A stretch of DNA of 64,000 bases from Litoreibacter meonggei. GTDB lineage: Bacteria; Pseudomonadota; Alphaproteobacteria; Rhodobacterales; Rhodobacteraceae. The notes under the pieces were generated by a model. The model worked only from the letters and a program-made list of their open reading frames with translations, did no database searches and was not told where the DNA came from. Position 1 is the first letter of the stretch; every line of letters starts with the position of its first letter. The position numbers and the translations under genes were made by a program. Below, piece by piece: positions 33,664 to 41,543 of this stretch. The DNA is taken from the NCBI RefSeq assembly GCF_003663885.1, contig NZ_RCCE01000003.1, positions 62,001 through 126,000 of the forward strand, read 5' to 3'.

Positions 33664-34994
33664 CAGCGCAGAACGGGAATGCCCATCGGGCGGGTGCCGC
33701 CGTTTTCCGCCGCCAGCATGGCGGACGGTTTCGGGCCACCTGTGGCCCAGTCCAGAAGCTCGACCGTGTGGACGATCGGTATTTCGGTGCCGGAGCCGAT
33801 TTGCATCATGCAGCCGATATTGCCGGCGGCGATGATGTCGGGATTTCTGGCCTCCAGCGTTTGCACCTTGCGATCTTTCAGCTGCTTGGAAATCTCCGGC
33901 TGCATCAGGTTATACGTCCCCGCCGAGCCGCAGCACAAATGCGGGTCTTTCGGCTCCAGCACCGTAAAGCCCGCACGTTTGAGCAGGTCTTTCGGGTAGG
34001 TCTTGATCTGCTGGCCATGCTGCAGCGAACAGGCTGCGTGGTAGGCGACTTTCAACTCCTGATCCGCGCCTTGCGGCAGGTCCAGCTTCATCAGCACCTC
34101 CGAGACGTCCATGGCGATTTTCGACACCGCGTCGGCCTCTTTGGCCAGCGGCTCGTTGCGGAACATATGGCCGTAATCCTTCACCGTCGTGCCGCAGCCG
34201 GAGGTATTGATGACGATGGCGTCCAAACCCTTGCCCCTCATCTCCGCATCCCACGCGCGGATGTTCTTGGCGGCGGTGGCGTGGCTTTCGGAGGTTTTGC
34301 CCATGTGGTGGGTCAGCGCCCCGCAGCAGCCAGCCCCCTCGGCCACCACGACTTCGCAGCCCAGACGGGTCAGCAGGCGGATGGTGGCATCGTTAATATC
34401 GGTGTTGAGCGCCTTTTGCGCGCAGCCGGTCATCAGCGCCACGCGCATTTTCTTCGGCGCTTCGGGCGCAAAGGTCTGCGGGTCGTCATTGCGCGACACC
34501 GGCGGGATGGTTTTCGGGGCCATTTCCAGCATCGCCCTGAGCCTCGCATCCGGCATGAAGCGGGCAAAGGGCCTGCCGATTTTTGCGCCTAATAAGGCCA
34601 GACGGAAGCGGTTCGGATAGGGCAAAATCCGCGCCAATACCCATCGCAACGCGCGGTCGGTCAAGGGGCGGTTGTAATGCTCCTCGATATACTCGCGCGC
34701 ATGGTCGACCAGATGCATGTAGTGCACACCCGACGGGCAAGTCGTCATACAGGCAAGGCAGGACAGGCAGCGGTCGACATGCTTGACCGTCTTGGCATCC
34801 GGCTTGCGGTCGTTCTCCAGCATGTCCTTGATCAGGTAAATGCGGCCTCTGGGGCTATCCAATTCGTCGCCAAGGATCTGATAGGTGGGACATGTCGCAG
34901 TGCAAAAGCCGCAATGCACACAGGTGCGCAACACCTGTTCGGAGCGGGCGGTGGCAGGGTCTTTGAGTTGCTCGGGGGTGAAGTTGGTTTGCAT
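33663..34994 (-). CDS. glcF: Glycolate oxidase iron-sulfur subunit
   Basis: GlcF passes electrons from GlcD/GlcE to the quinone pool during oxidation of glycolate to glyoxylate. The 443-aa protein has two [4Fe-4S] sites near the N-terminus (CVHCGFCTATCP and CLSCLACMTTCP) and two CCG domains with the CCG motif at GCCGALTHH and CCGSAGTYN. Length is normal. It follows glcE with a 3-nt gap and overlaps the AEC gene by 3 nt. Confidence 0.95.
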   Translation of the reverse strand: MQTNFTPEQLKDPATARSEQVLRTCVHCGFCTATCPTYQILGDELDSPRGRIYLIKDMLENDRKPDAKTVKHVDRCLSCLACMTTCPSGVHYMHLVDHAREYIEEHYNRPLTDRALRWVLARILPYPNRFRLALLGAKIGRPFARFMPDARLRAMLEMAPKTIPPVSRNDDPQTFAPEAPKKMRVALMTGCAQKALNTDINDATIRLLTRLGCEVVVAEGAGCCGALTHHMGKTSESHATAAKNIRAWDAEMRGKGLDAIVINTSGCGTTVKDYGHMFRNEPLAKEADAVSKIAMDVSEVLMKLDLPQGADQELKVAYHAACSLQHGQQIKTYPKDLLKRAGFTVLEPKDPHLCCGSAGTYNLMQPEISKQLKDRKVQTLEARNPDIIAAGNIGCMMQIGSGTEIPIVHTVELLDWATGGPKPSAMLAAENGGTRPMGIPVLR

Positions 34995-34997
34995 GGT

Positions 34998-36095
34998 TTA
35001 CCCCATCAGTCCGGTGTTCAAAATGCCGCGCGGATCGAACTGCGCGCGCAGGCCGTTGGAGATCATGGCAAGGGCTGCGGGCTCTGGATGAAATGTCGGC
35101 GCGCTACCCCGTAGACAGGTCGCATGGCCCGCGATGCCGCCCAGCGCAGCGCGAATGTCCGCGCCTTCAGGTACGACGGCCCAAATCAACCCGCCGCCCC
35201 AATCGAGCGACAGCTTTGCGCCGTCGGGCAACTGCTTGACCACGTCCGGCGCGTCGCTTGGTTTCACCGAAATGCGCCACAAATCGCCATCGGTCCCTGC
35301 GAAATGCGTCACGTCGCGGGTGGCGGCCCACAGGTCGCGGGACGCGTCGCCATGCAGCTCTTCCATATCACCGAACCCGTCCAGAAGGGCGCGGAGCTGC
35401 GTCATGCGATACGTTACAGACGCCTCAAAACCCTCTAAGCGGAGTGTTGTCTGACCTGTTTCAGGAAAATGCGCAGCCGCCGAGATTTCGAACGGGGAAC
35501 CCAAGGCCATCGACATCGCCTCCACGGCGCGGGTCACATCCAAGCCGTTCAACACCAGTGTCGCGGTGGCCTCGATGCCCGGCAACACCTTGAAGCCCAC
35601 CTCGGACATAACACCCAATGTGCCATGGGATCCTGCCATGAGCTTCACCAAATCATAGCCGGTGACGTTCTTCATCACGCGCCCGCCATTCTTGATGACA
35701 GTCCCCTGCCCGTCCACATAGCGCACGCCGATCAGGCTGTCGCGGCAGGCCCCCGCTTGAATGCGGCGCGGGCCGGAGGCGTTGGTGGCCACAACGCCGC
35801 CAATCGTCGGCTCCCCCTTGCTACCCAGCAACGCGCGGTGATCCATCGGCTCGAACGGCAGCCGTTGATTTTCCTTGGCCAACGCCGCCTCGATCACCGC
35901 TACAGGCGTGCCCGCCTTCGCTACCAGCGTCAAAGCGCCCGGCTCGTATAGTTCGATACCGGACAAGCCGGTCGTGGACAGCACCTCGCCTTCCGCCTGC
36001 CCAATGGGCCGCGTGCCGCCGCCTTGAATGCGCAAGGGGCCTTTTGCGCCTGCGACCGCTTCGGCCAGCGCTGCTTCACTGTCAGGTGTCATCAT
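34998..36095 (-). CDS. glcE: Glycolate oxidase FAD-binding subunit
   Basis: The 365-aa product is the shorter FAD-binding (FAD_binding_4) subunit. It has LRIQGGGTRPIG, the GSKGEPTIGGVVATNASGPRRIQAG stretch and GAHGTLG-like GSHGTLGVMSEVGFKVLP. It forms the catalytic complex with GlcD and GlcF. Two adjacent ATG codons begin the frame. It is the second gene of the operon, 63 nt after glcD with a terminator-like hairpin in the gap. Confidence 0.94.
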   Translation of the reverse strand: MMTPDSEAALAEAVAGAKGPLRIQGGGTRPIGQAEGEVLSTTGLSGIELYEPGALTLVAKAGTPVAVIEAALAKENQRLPFEPMDHRALLGSKGEPTIGGVVATNASGPRRIQAGACRDSLIGVRYVDGQGTVIKNGGRVMKNVTGYDLVKLMAGSHGTLGVMSEVGFKVLPGIEATATLVLNGLDVTRAVEAMSMALGSPFEISAAAHFPETGQTTLRLEGFEASVTYRMTQLRALLDGFGDMEELHGDASRDLWAATRDVTHFAGTDGDLWRISVKPSDAPDVVKQLPDGAKLSLDWGGGLIWAVVPEGADIRAALGGIAGHATCLRGSAPTFHPEPAALAMISNGLRAQFDPRGILNTGLMG

Positions 36096-36130
36096 GTCGG
36101 GTCAACTTCTTCAAAAGCGTTTCATCTTGG

Positions 36131-36153
36131 CAAAAATATTCCCCCCGGAGGGG
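36131..36153 (-). terminator. Weak hairpin with U-run between glcD and glcE
   Basis: Read on the minus strand, CCCC-TCC-GGGG forms a short GC stem followed by GGAATATTTTTG. It resembles the short CCTCC-type terminators common in this bacterial group. It sits in the 63-nt glcD-glcE gap, so it could attenuate expression of glcEF rather than fully terminate. Confidence 0.4.
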
Positions 36154-36158
36154 CGGTT

Positions 36159-37592
36159 TCAGCCTGCGCGTCGGGTCTCGGTTACGCTCAGCGGGAAGAC
36201 CTTGGCGGGGTTCAGCAGCCATTTCGGATCAAACACATCCTTGACCTTCATCTGCGCCTCCATGTCTTCGGGCGCAAACTGATCGAACATCAGATCGCGT
36301 TTCTCGATGCCCACGCCATGCTCGCCGGTCAGACAACCGCCGACTTCCACGCAAAGCCGCAAAATGTCGGCGCCCATTGCCTCACACAGCTCCAGATCAC
36401 CTTCCTTGTTGGCGTCAAACAGGATCAGCGGATGCATGTTGCCGTCACCCGCGTGGAACACGTTTCCGACATCCAGTCCGTATTGCTTGGACAACTCACC
36501 GATGCGTTTGAGCACATAAGGAAGCTCTGACACCGGAATTGTGCCATCAAGGCACATGTAGTCGTTGATCTGCCCCATCGCCCCGAAAGCGGATTTGCGG
36601 CCCAGCCATATCTTGGCGCTTTCCTCGGCCGAGGTGCTTTCGCGCAGCTCAACCGGATTGTGACGACGCGCGATTTCCATGATCTTGCCCAACTGCTCGT
36701 CGATCTCGCCCGGGGAGCCTTCGACCTCCACGATCAGCAGCGCCTCGCAATCCGGGTAGCCTGCACCTGCGAACGCCTCGGTGGCACGAATAACCGGACG
36801 GTCCATGAATTCAATCGCGACCGGCAAAACGCCCGCCTTGATGATATCAGCGACGCACGCGCCCGCGACCTCGTTATCGTCAAAGCCCATCAGCACGGGC
36901 CGCGCACCTTCAGGCTTGCGCAGGATGCGTAAGGTGGCTTCGGTCACCACGCCCATTTGACCCTCGGAACCACAGGTCAGGCCCAGCAGATCGTAGCCGC
37001 CTGAATCCAGATGCGCGCCGCCAATCTCGACGATTGTGCCATCCATCTGCACCATGGTCACGCCCAGCAGGTTGTTGGTGGTCACACCGTATTTCAGGCA
37101 ATGCGCCCCGCCGGAATTCATCGCGATATTGCCCGCAATGGCGCAGGCTAGCTGCGAGGATGGATCGGGCGCGTAAAAGAAATCGTTTTCTTCGACCGCG
37201 CCTGTCACCGACAGGTTGGTGCGGCCGCTTTGGACACGGATGTAGCGGTCATCATAGTTGGTTTCGAGAACGTCATTGAGTTTGGCGACCCCGAGGATCA
37301 CGCAATCTGCTGTGGGCAGCGCGCCCCCTGCCAGTGATGTACCAGAGCCGCGCGGGACCACGGGGACGCCTTCCTCAAAGCAAATCTTCAGAACGGCTGC
37401 GACCTCTTCGGTCGACGCGGGCAGCACCGCGCAAAGGGGCGGGCATTTATAGGCCGTCAAGGCATCGCACTCGTAGGCACGGGTTTGGACCTCGTCATGG
37501 ATGACCGCCTCAAACGGCAACACGGATTGCAGGCGCTCTACCAGCTTTGCCTTCATAGCCATGATTTTCACATCTGGAGCAGGCATTTCCAT
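36159..37592 (-). CDS. glcD: Glycolate oxidase subunit GlcD
   Basis: GlcD is the main FAD-linked catalytic subunit oxidising glycolate (and often D-lactate). The 477-aa protein has FAD_binding_4 motifs VVPRGSGTSLAGGALP, IAGNIAMNSGGAHCLKYGVT and GSEGQMGVVTEATLRI, and the C-terminal FAD-oxidase domain with NVFHAGDGNMHP and LTGEHGVGIEKRD. AGGAGG lies 8 nt before ATG 37592. A long inverted-repeat operator lies just upstream, nearly identical to one before the GntR regulator at 60333. Confidence 0.96.
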   Translation of the reverse strand: MEMPAPDVKIMAMKAKLVERLQSVLPFEAVIHDEVQTRAYECDALTAYKCPPLCAVLPASTEEVAAVLKICFEEGVPVVPRGSGTSLAGGALPTADCVILGVAKLNDVLETNYDDRYIRVQSGRTNLSVTGAVEENDFFYAPDPSSQLACAIAGNIAMNSGGAHCLKYGVTTNNLLGVTMVQMDGTIVEIGGAHLDSGGYDLLGLTCGSEGQMGVVTEATLRILRKPEGARPVLMGFDDNEVAGACVADIIKAGVLPVAIEFMDRPVIRATEAFAGAGYPDCEALLIVEVEGSPGEIDEQLGKIMEIARRHNPVELRESTSAEESAKIWLGRKSAFGAMGQINDYMCLDGTIPVSELPYVLKRIGELSKQYGLDVGNVFHAGDGNMHPLILFDANKEGDLELCEAMGADILRLCVEVGGCLTGEHGVGIEKRDLMFDQFAPEDMEAQMKVKDVFDPKWLLNPAKVFPLSVTETRRAG

Positions 37593-37616
37593 CGGTTATC
37601 CTCCTGTAGTCACGCC

Positions 37617-37641
37617 AATTGGTAAAAACATATTACCAATT
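37617..37641. promoter_or_regulatory. Inverted-repeat operator before glcD (GntR/FadR type)
   Basis: Nine-base arms (AATTGGTAA and TTACCAATT) flank a 7-nt centre, 25 nt upstream of the glcD start and 43 nt upstream of the divergent DUF599 start. The core TGGT-N11-ACCA matches GntR/FadR-type half-sites. On the minus strand it agrees in 21 of 25 positions with 60294-60318 upstream of the GntR gene. Confidence 0.75.
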
Positions 37642-37684
37642 TAGCCATATAGCAAGTCTTATGAATCGCGAGTAGCATTGCCCG

Positions 37685-38407
37685 ATGACTATACTCGACC
37701 GCCTGTCCCTACTGACACTTCTCGATGCCGGCGCGCTTGCGCTGGTCGTATTTTGCTGGATTGTCATGAGCTGGTGGATCGAGCATCCAAGTGCGCGCCA
37801 CCCGTCGGTTACCGTTATCATGGTGGAATATCGCCGCGAATGGATGCGTCAGTTGGTGACCCGCGATCCGCGAATCTTCGATGCTGCGATTCTGACCAAT
37901 CTGCGACAAGGCACAGCATTTTTCGCCTCAGGCTGCATGATCGCCATTGGCGGCGTGTTGGCAATGATTGGCAATGCCGAGCAAATCCAGATGGTGGCGT
38001 CGGATCTCACGTCGGAATCCGTTCCCAGCATCGTTTGGCAGATGAAACTCCTGGTTGTGGCGCTCTTTCTGACCCACGGATTTTTGAAATTCGTATGGGC
38101 CAACCGCCTGTTCGGCTATTGCGCAGTGGTTATGGCCGCCGTGCCGAATGATATGACCGAGCCGACTGCCTACCCGCGCGCCGCCCAAGCAGGTGAGATC
38201 AACATTCGCGCCGCATGGAACTTCAACCGCGGGTTGCGAGCCATCTACTACTCGCTCAGCACACTTGTGTGGCTTTTGGGACCCATCCCCTTGATTATCG
38301 CCACAGCCGCAGTCACATTCATCATCTGGCAGCGCGAATTTTCGTCGTTGCCACGTACTATTCTGGAAGACGGCCCAGCTATGCCAGCCGCCACCAAGGA
38401 GACCTGA
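37685..38407 (+). CDS. DUF599 family membrane protein
   Basis: This 240-aa inner-membrane protein has four or so hydrophobic segments (about residues 10-30, 75-97, 115-135, 190-225) and the DUF599 signatures MRQLVTRDPRIFDAAILTNLRQGTAFFAS and FKFVWANRLFGYCAVVMAAVP-like text. The family has no known function. It begins the DUF599-secreted protein-metallopeptidase unit and is divergent from glcD; the glc operator lies in the shared promoter region. Upstream ribosome site is weak. Confidence 0.85.
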   Translation: MTILDRLSLLTLLDAGALALVVFCWIVMSWWIEHPSARHPSVTVIMVEYRREWMRQLVTRDPRIFDAAILTNLRQGTAFFASGCMIAIGGVLAMIGNAEQIQMVASDLTSESVPSIVWQMKLLVVALFLTHGFLKFVWANRLFGYCAVVMAAVPNDMTEPTAYPRAAQAGEINIRAAWNFNRGLRAIYYSLSTLVWLLGPIPLIIATAAVTFIIWQREFSSLPRTILEDGPAMPAATKET

Positions 38408-38410
38408 ACC

Positions 38411-38770
38411 ATGAGACCTCTATACGTTTCCGCATTTGCGGCGTTTGTTCTCGCCTCGCCTGTTCTGGCGGACCAAGCACAGGTCAAACGTGTCACTGCG
38501 CGTCAGGCCGGCGGGGGCTGGACCTTTGACGTCACCATCAGCCATCCGGATACCGGCTGGGACCACTATGCCGACGGTTGGTCCGTAAGCACACCCGACG
38601 GCACCGAGTTGGGGTTTCGCAAACTGGCCCACCCACACGAGACCGAGCAACCGTTCACCCGGTCTTTGTCCGGTGTGACTGTGCCAAGCGGCGTCAACGA
38701 GGTGATCATCCGCGCCCGTGACAGCGTGCATGGCTGGTCGGATCAGGCTTATACCGTAAAACTTAAATGA
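38411..38770 (+). CDS. Small periplasmic protein, function unknown
   Basis: A 119-aa protein with a clear signal peptide (MRPLYVSAFAAFVLASPVLA-DQ) and a beta-rich mature part (WTFDVTISHPDTGWDHYADGWSV, a C-terminal YTVKLK). I do not recognise a characterised family. AAGGAGA precedes the ATG at 7 nt. It lies 3 nt after DUF599 and overlaps the metallopeptidase start in an ATGA, so it is translated with them. Confidence 0.75.
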   Translation: MRPLYVSAFAAFVLASPVLADQAQVKRVTARQAGGGWTFDVTISHPDTGWDHYADGWSVSTPDGTELGFRKLAHPHETEQPFTRSLSGVTVPSGVNEVIIRARDSVHGWSDQAYTVKLK

Positions 38771-39482
38771 AGTGGCCCCTTGCGGCAGCACTATGCCTGC
38801 CCCAGCCTGCTCTCGCGGATCAAACCGCATTCGTAGAAGCCAATCTTCTGTCGATATTCTACCATGAAATGGGTCACGCCGTGATCGACCTCATGGAGGT
38901 TCCGATCTACGGCCAGGAGGAAGACGCCGCCGACACCATGGCGGTGTTGCTGATTGATGCGCTGTATGAAGAAGACGCCGCACAAGCCATCGCTTACGAC
39001 AGCGCGTTTGGCTACATCAATGACCCCGATGGGATAGAAGATGTCCCCTACTGGGATTTGCACGGCCCGGATGAGCAGCGCTACTACAACCATGTTTGCC
39101 TATTCTACGGGGCAGACATCCACGCGCGGGAAGAACTGGCAGACGACCTTGGACTGCCACCAGAGCGCGCTGAAAGCTGCGAAGACGAATACGAGCAGGC
39201 CATCGCAAGCTGGGGCAAATATTTGAAGAGATCGACGGCGGCGGTGAGAGCTTCACCTTAGCCCCAAGCAACGGGGACGAGCCTGCCGCGATCCGCTCGC
39301 TTATGGAAACCGAAGTCGCTGCGATTAACAAAGACTTCATCCTGCCCCAGCCTGTGGAAGTGCGCATAGAGCGCTGCGACGAGGCCAACGCCTTTTATGA
39401 CCCCGAGAGTGTCTCCATCACCTTATGCACGGAATTTGTGGGCCATCTCGAGGATTTGTACCAGACGCTCGAACTGCCCTAA
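38767..39482 (+). pseudogene. DUF4344 metallopeptidase-like gene with a frameshift
   Basis: The first frame (to a stop at 39261) gives a signal peptide and a zinc-protease-like HEMGHAVIDLM motif with the downstream EEDAADTMAVLL acid, the DUF4344 pattern, up to SWGKYL. The family C-terminus (IFEEIDGGGESFTLAP, DEANAFYDPESVSITLCTEFVGHL) continues in another frame to TAA 39482. One missing base in the G-run at 39212-39215 would join the two frames as a protein of about 238 residues. So this is a recent frameshift, a programmed shift or an assembly error. The 3' end overlaps the convergent gene by 4 bp. Confidence 0.8.
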
Positions 39483-41542
39483 CGGCGGCCTTCTCGCAGC
39501 CACGCGCCTACGGTCAGCACCATTGCCAGCAACAAGAACAACCAAGGCGAGACCAAGGGCGTCACCGTCACGTTTGTCGTGAGGTACGCGTTGCGGGGGG
39601 TCAGGCCGATCCAGCCACGGCCCGCCGCGTTACGCCCCTCGCCGACCATGCGCAGGTTGGGGATACCGTCCTCCAGCCGCAGAATGCCACCACGGGTCGC
39701 ATCGACCAAATCTTCCAGCTTGTCACCGGACGCAATCGTCTCGATGAATTCGCGTGGGGCAGCTGGCCCCAAGGCGACGACGCTTTCCTGATCGCCTTCC
39801 TTCAGGCGATAGAGACCGGGTTCCGGCCCCTCAAACGTCGCGGTAAAGCGACCGGGACTGGTCTCCTCAAGCGGCAGCATTGTGACGGTTCCGTCTGGCG
39901 CAGTGATTTCCAACTCGCCGATTTCGAGTTCCAAAGTGCGGCGCGTGAGGCTCATAGTCTGGCCTTCGGCAATCGCGGTCAGGGCCTCCTCTTCAAGGTC
40001 GGGTTCCTTCATCATCCAATGCGCAAGGCGGCGCAGCAATTCGAGTTGCGGCCCGCCGCCCTCGAACCCGCGATGCCACAGCCACGCCTGATCCGACGCC
40101 ATCAGCGCGATGCGCCCCTCGCCCACGCGGTCCAGCGTCAGCAGCGGGCGCTCTTCGATGCCGGTCATAACGGTCTGGCCTTGAAGCGGCTTTACCTCGA
40201 TCTGCCGCATCCAGCGACCCCAACCGGGGATGCCGTCGACGGTCGGATTGGGTGCGAATTTCTCCAAGCCTTCGGTGACGGGATGGCGTGCACCAAGCTC
40301 GGAAATCAGCGGCGTGAAGCCCTGATCCAGCACCCGCGCGGTCGGCTCGGCTGGCATGATGTCCCCCAAGGGCGAGCGGTAGATGCTGTCGGCAGAGGCG
40401 AAATCGGGACCAGCGGCAACCAGCACGGCACCGCCTTTTTCCACGTATTGACGGATGCTGTCAAAATAGAGCGCGGGCAGGATGCCACGGCGTTTGTAGC
40501 GGTCGAAGATGATCAGGTCGAACTCGTCGACCTTCTCTAGAAACAACTCGCGGGTCGGGAAGGCGATCAGGGATAATTCGGACACCGGCACGCCGTCCTG
40601 CTTTTCGGGCGGGCGCAGGATGGTGAAGTGGACGAGGTCCACGGCGCTGTCGGATTTCAGCAGGTTGCGCCACGTGCGCTCGCCTGCGTGCGGCTCGCCG
40701 GAAACCAAGAGCACGCGCAGGCGGTCGCGGACGCCGTTGATCTGCACGACGGCGGAGTTGTTGCGGTCGGTCAGCTCGGTCTCGTCAGCGGCGACGTTGA
40801 ATTGCAGCACGTTCATACCGCCGTGTGGCAACGTCAGGGGCAGTTGCAGATCCTCGCCCGTGGGGACTTGAAATGTCTGCGCCTCCGCCCCGTCGATGAC
40901 GATAGACAGGCTAGCTTGTTCTGGGATGTCACGCGGCGCCGCACCTTGGTCCTCTATGCGCAGAGTAAGGGTGATTTCCTCGTCGAGAATGGCGAAGGCA
41001 GGGGCGTTCTTGACGATCAGGCGGCGGTCCCAGTCGGTGCTGCGACCCGTGAGCAGCGTATGCAGCGGGGCCTCCAGCGTGGGCGCACGCTGAGCGTCGT
41101 GCAATTGACCATCGGTCAGAAGGATAGTGCCCGCGATGCGCGATTTCGGCTCCTCGGAGAGGGTGTCTTTGAGGGCAGTCATCAGCTCTGTGCCCGCGTC
41201 GCCCTGCCCGTCCGGCACGGTGACCGTGCGCAACTCCATCCCGCGCGAGGTGAGGTCGGTGGTCAGCGCCTCCACCGCTTGCGCGGTCTGGCTTTCGCGG
41301 TCGGACAGGCGTTGCGAGGCGCTTTCATCGACAACCATCACCACGATGTCGGACAACGGATCGCGCTCCTCGTCCTGCAAGGACGGGTTTGCGAGGGCCA
41401 GCAGCAGCACCGCCATTGCGGGGGCGCGAAGCCACCAGCCGCCCAAGCCGCGCCAGATGGCGAGGATGGCGAAAAGCGCTGCGATCGCGGCGGCAACGTA
41501 GAGGGCGGGCCATGGCACAAGAGGGGAGAAAATCACGTCCAT
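39479..41542 (-). CDS. Membrane protein with GATase1-like domain, MoxR cluster
   Basis: This 687-aa protein has two N-terminal membrane helices (about residues 8-60), a long periplasmic region and a C-terminal helix (about 660-680). The start resembles VWA-like modules (IVVMVVDESASQRLSD). The middle (RVLLVSGEPHAGERTWRNLL, FDLIIFDRYKRRGILP, GGAVLVAAGPDFAS) looks like a glutamine-amidotransferase-like domain without a clear catalytic triad. Such proteins end MoxR-DUF58-DUF4159 clusters in alphaproteobacteria. ATG 41542 follows the upstream stop by 1 nt; the open frame starts earlier. Function unknown. Confidence 0.8.
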   Translation of the reverse strand: MDVIFSPLVPWPALYVAAAIAALFAILAIWRGLGGWWLRAPAMAVLLLALANPSLQDEERDPLSDIVVMVVDESASQRLSDRESQTAQAVEALTTDLTSRGMELRTVTVPDGQGDAGTELMTALKDTLSEEPKSRIAGTILLTDGQLHDAQRAPTLEAPLHTLLTGRSTDWDRRLIVKNAPAFAILDEEITLTLRIEDQGAAPRDIPEQASLSIVIDGAEAQTFQVPTGEDLQLPLTLPHGGMNVLQFNVAADETELTDRNNSAVVQINGVRDRLRVLLVSGEPHAGERTWRNLLKSDSAVDLVHFTILRPPEKQDGVPVSELSLIAFPTRELFLEKVDEFDLIIFDRYKRRGILPALYFDSIRQYVEKGGAVLVAAGPDFASADSIYRSPLGDIMPAEPTARVLDQGFTPLISELGARHPVTEGLEKFAPNPTVDGIPGWGRWMRQIEVKPLQGQTVMTGIEERPLLTLDRVGEGRIALMASDQAWLWHRGFEGGGPQLELLRRLAHWMMKEPDLEEEALTAIAEGQTMSLTRRTLELEIGELEITAPDGTVTMLPLEETSPGRFTATFEGPEPGLYRLKEGDQESVVALGPAAPREFIETIASGDKLEDLVDATRGGILRLEDGIPNLRMVGEGRNAAGRGWIGLTPRNAYLTTNVTVTPLVSPWLFLLLAMVLTVGAWLREGRR

Positions 41543-41543
41543 C

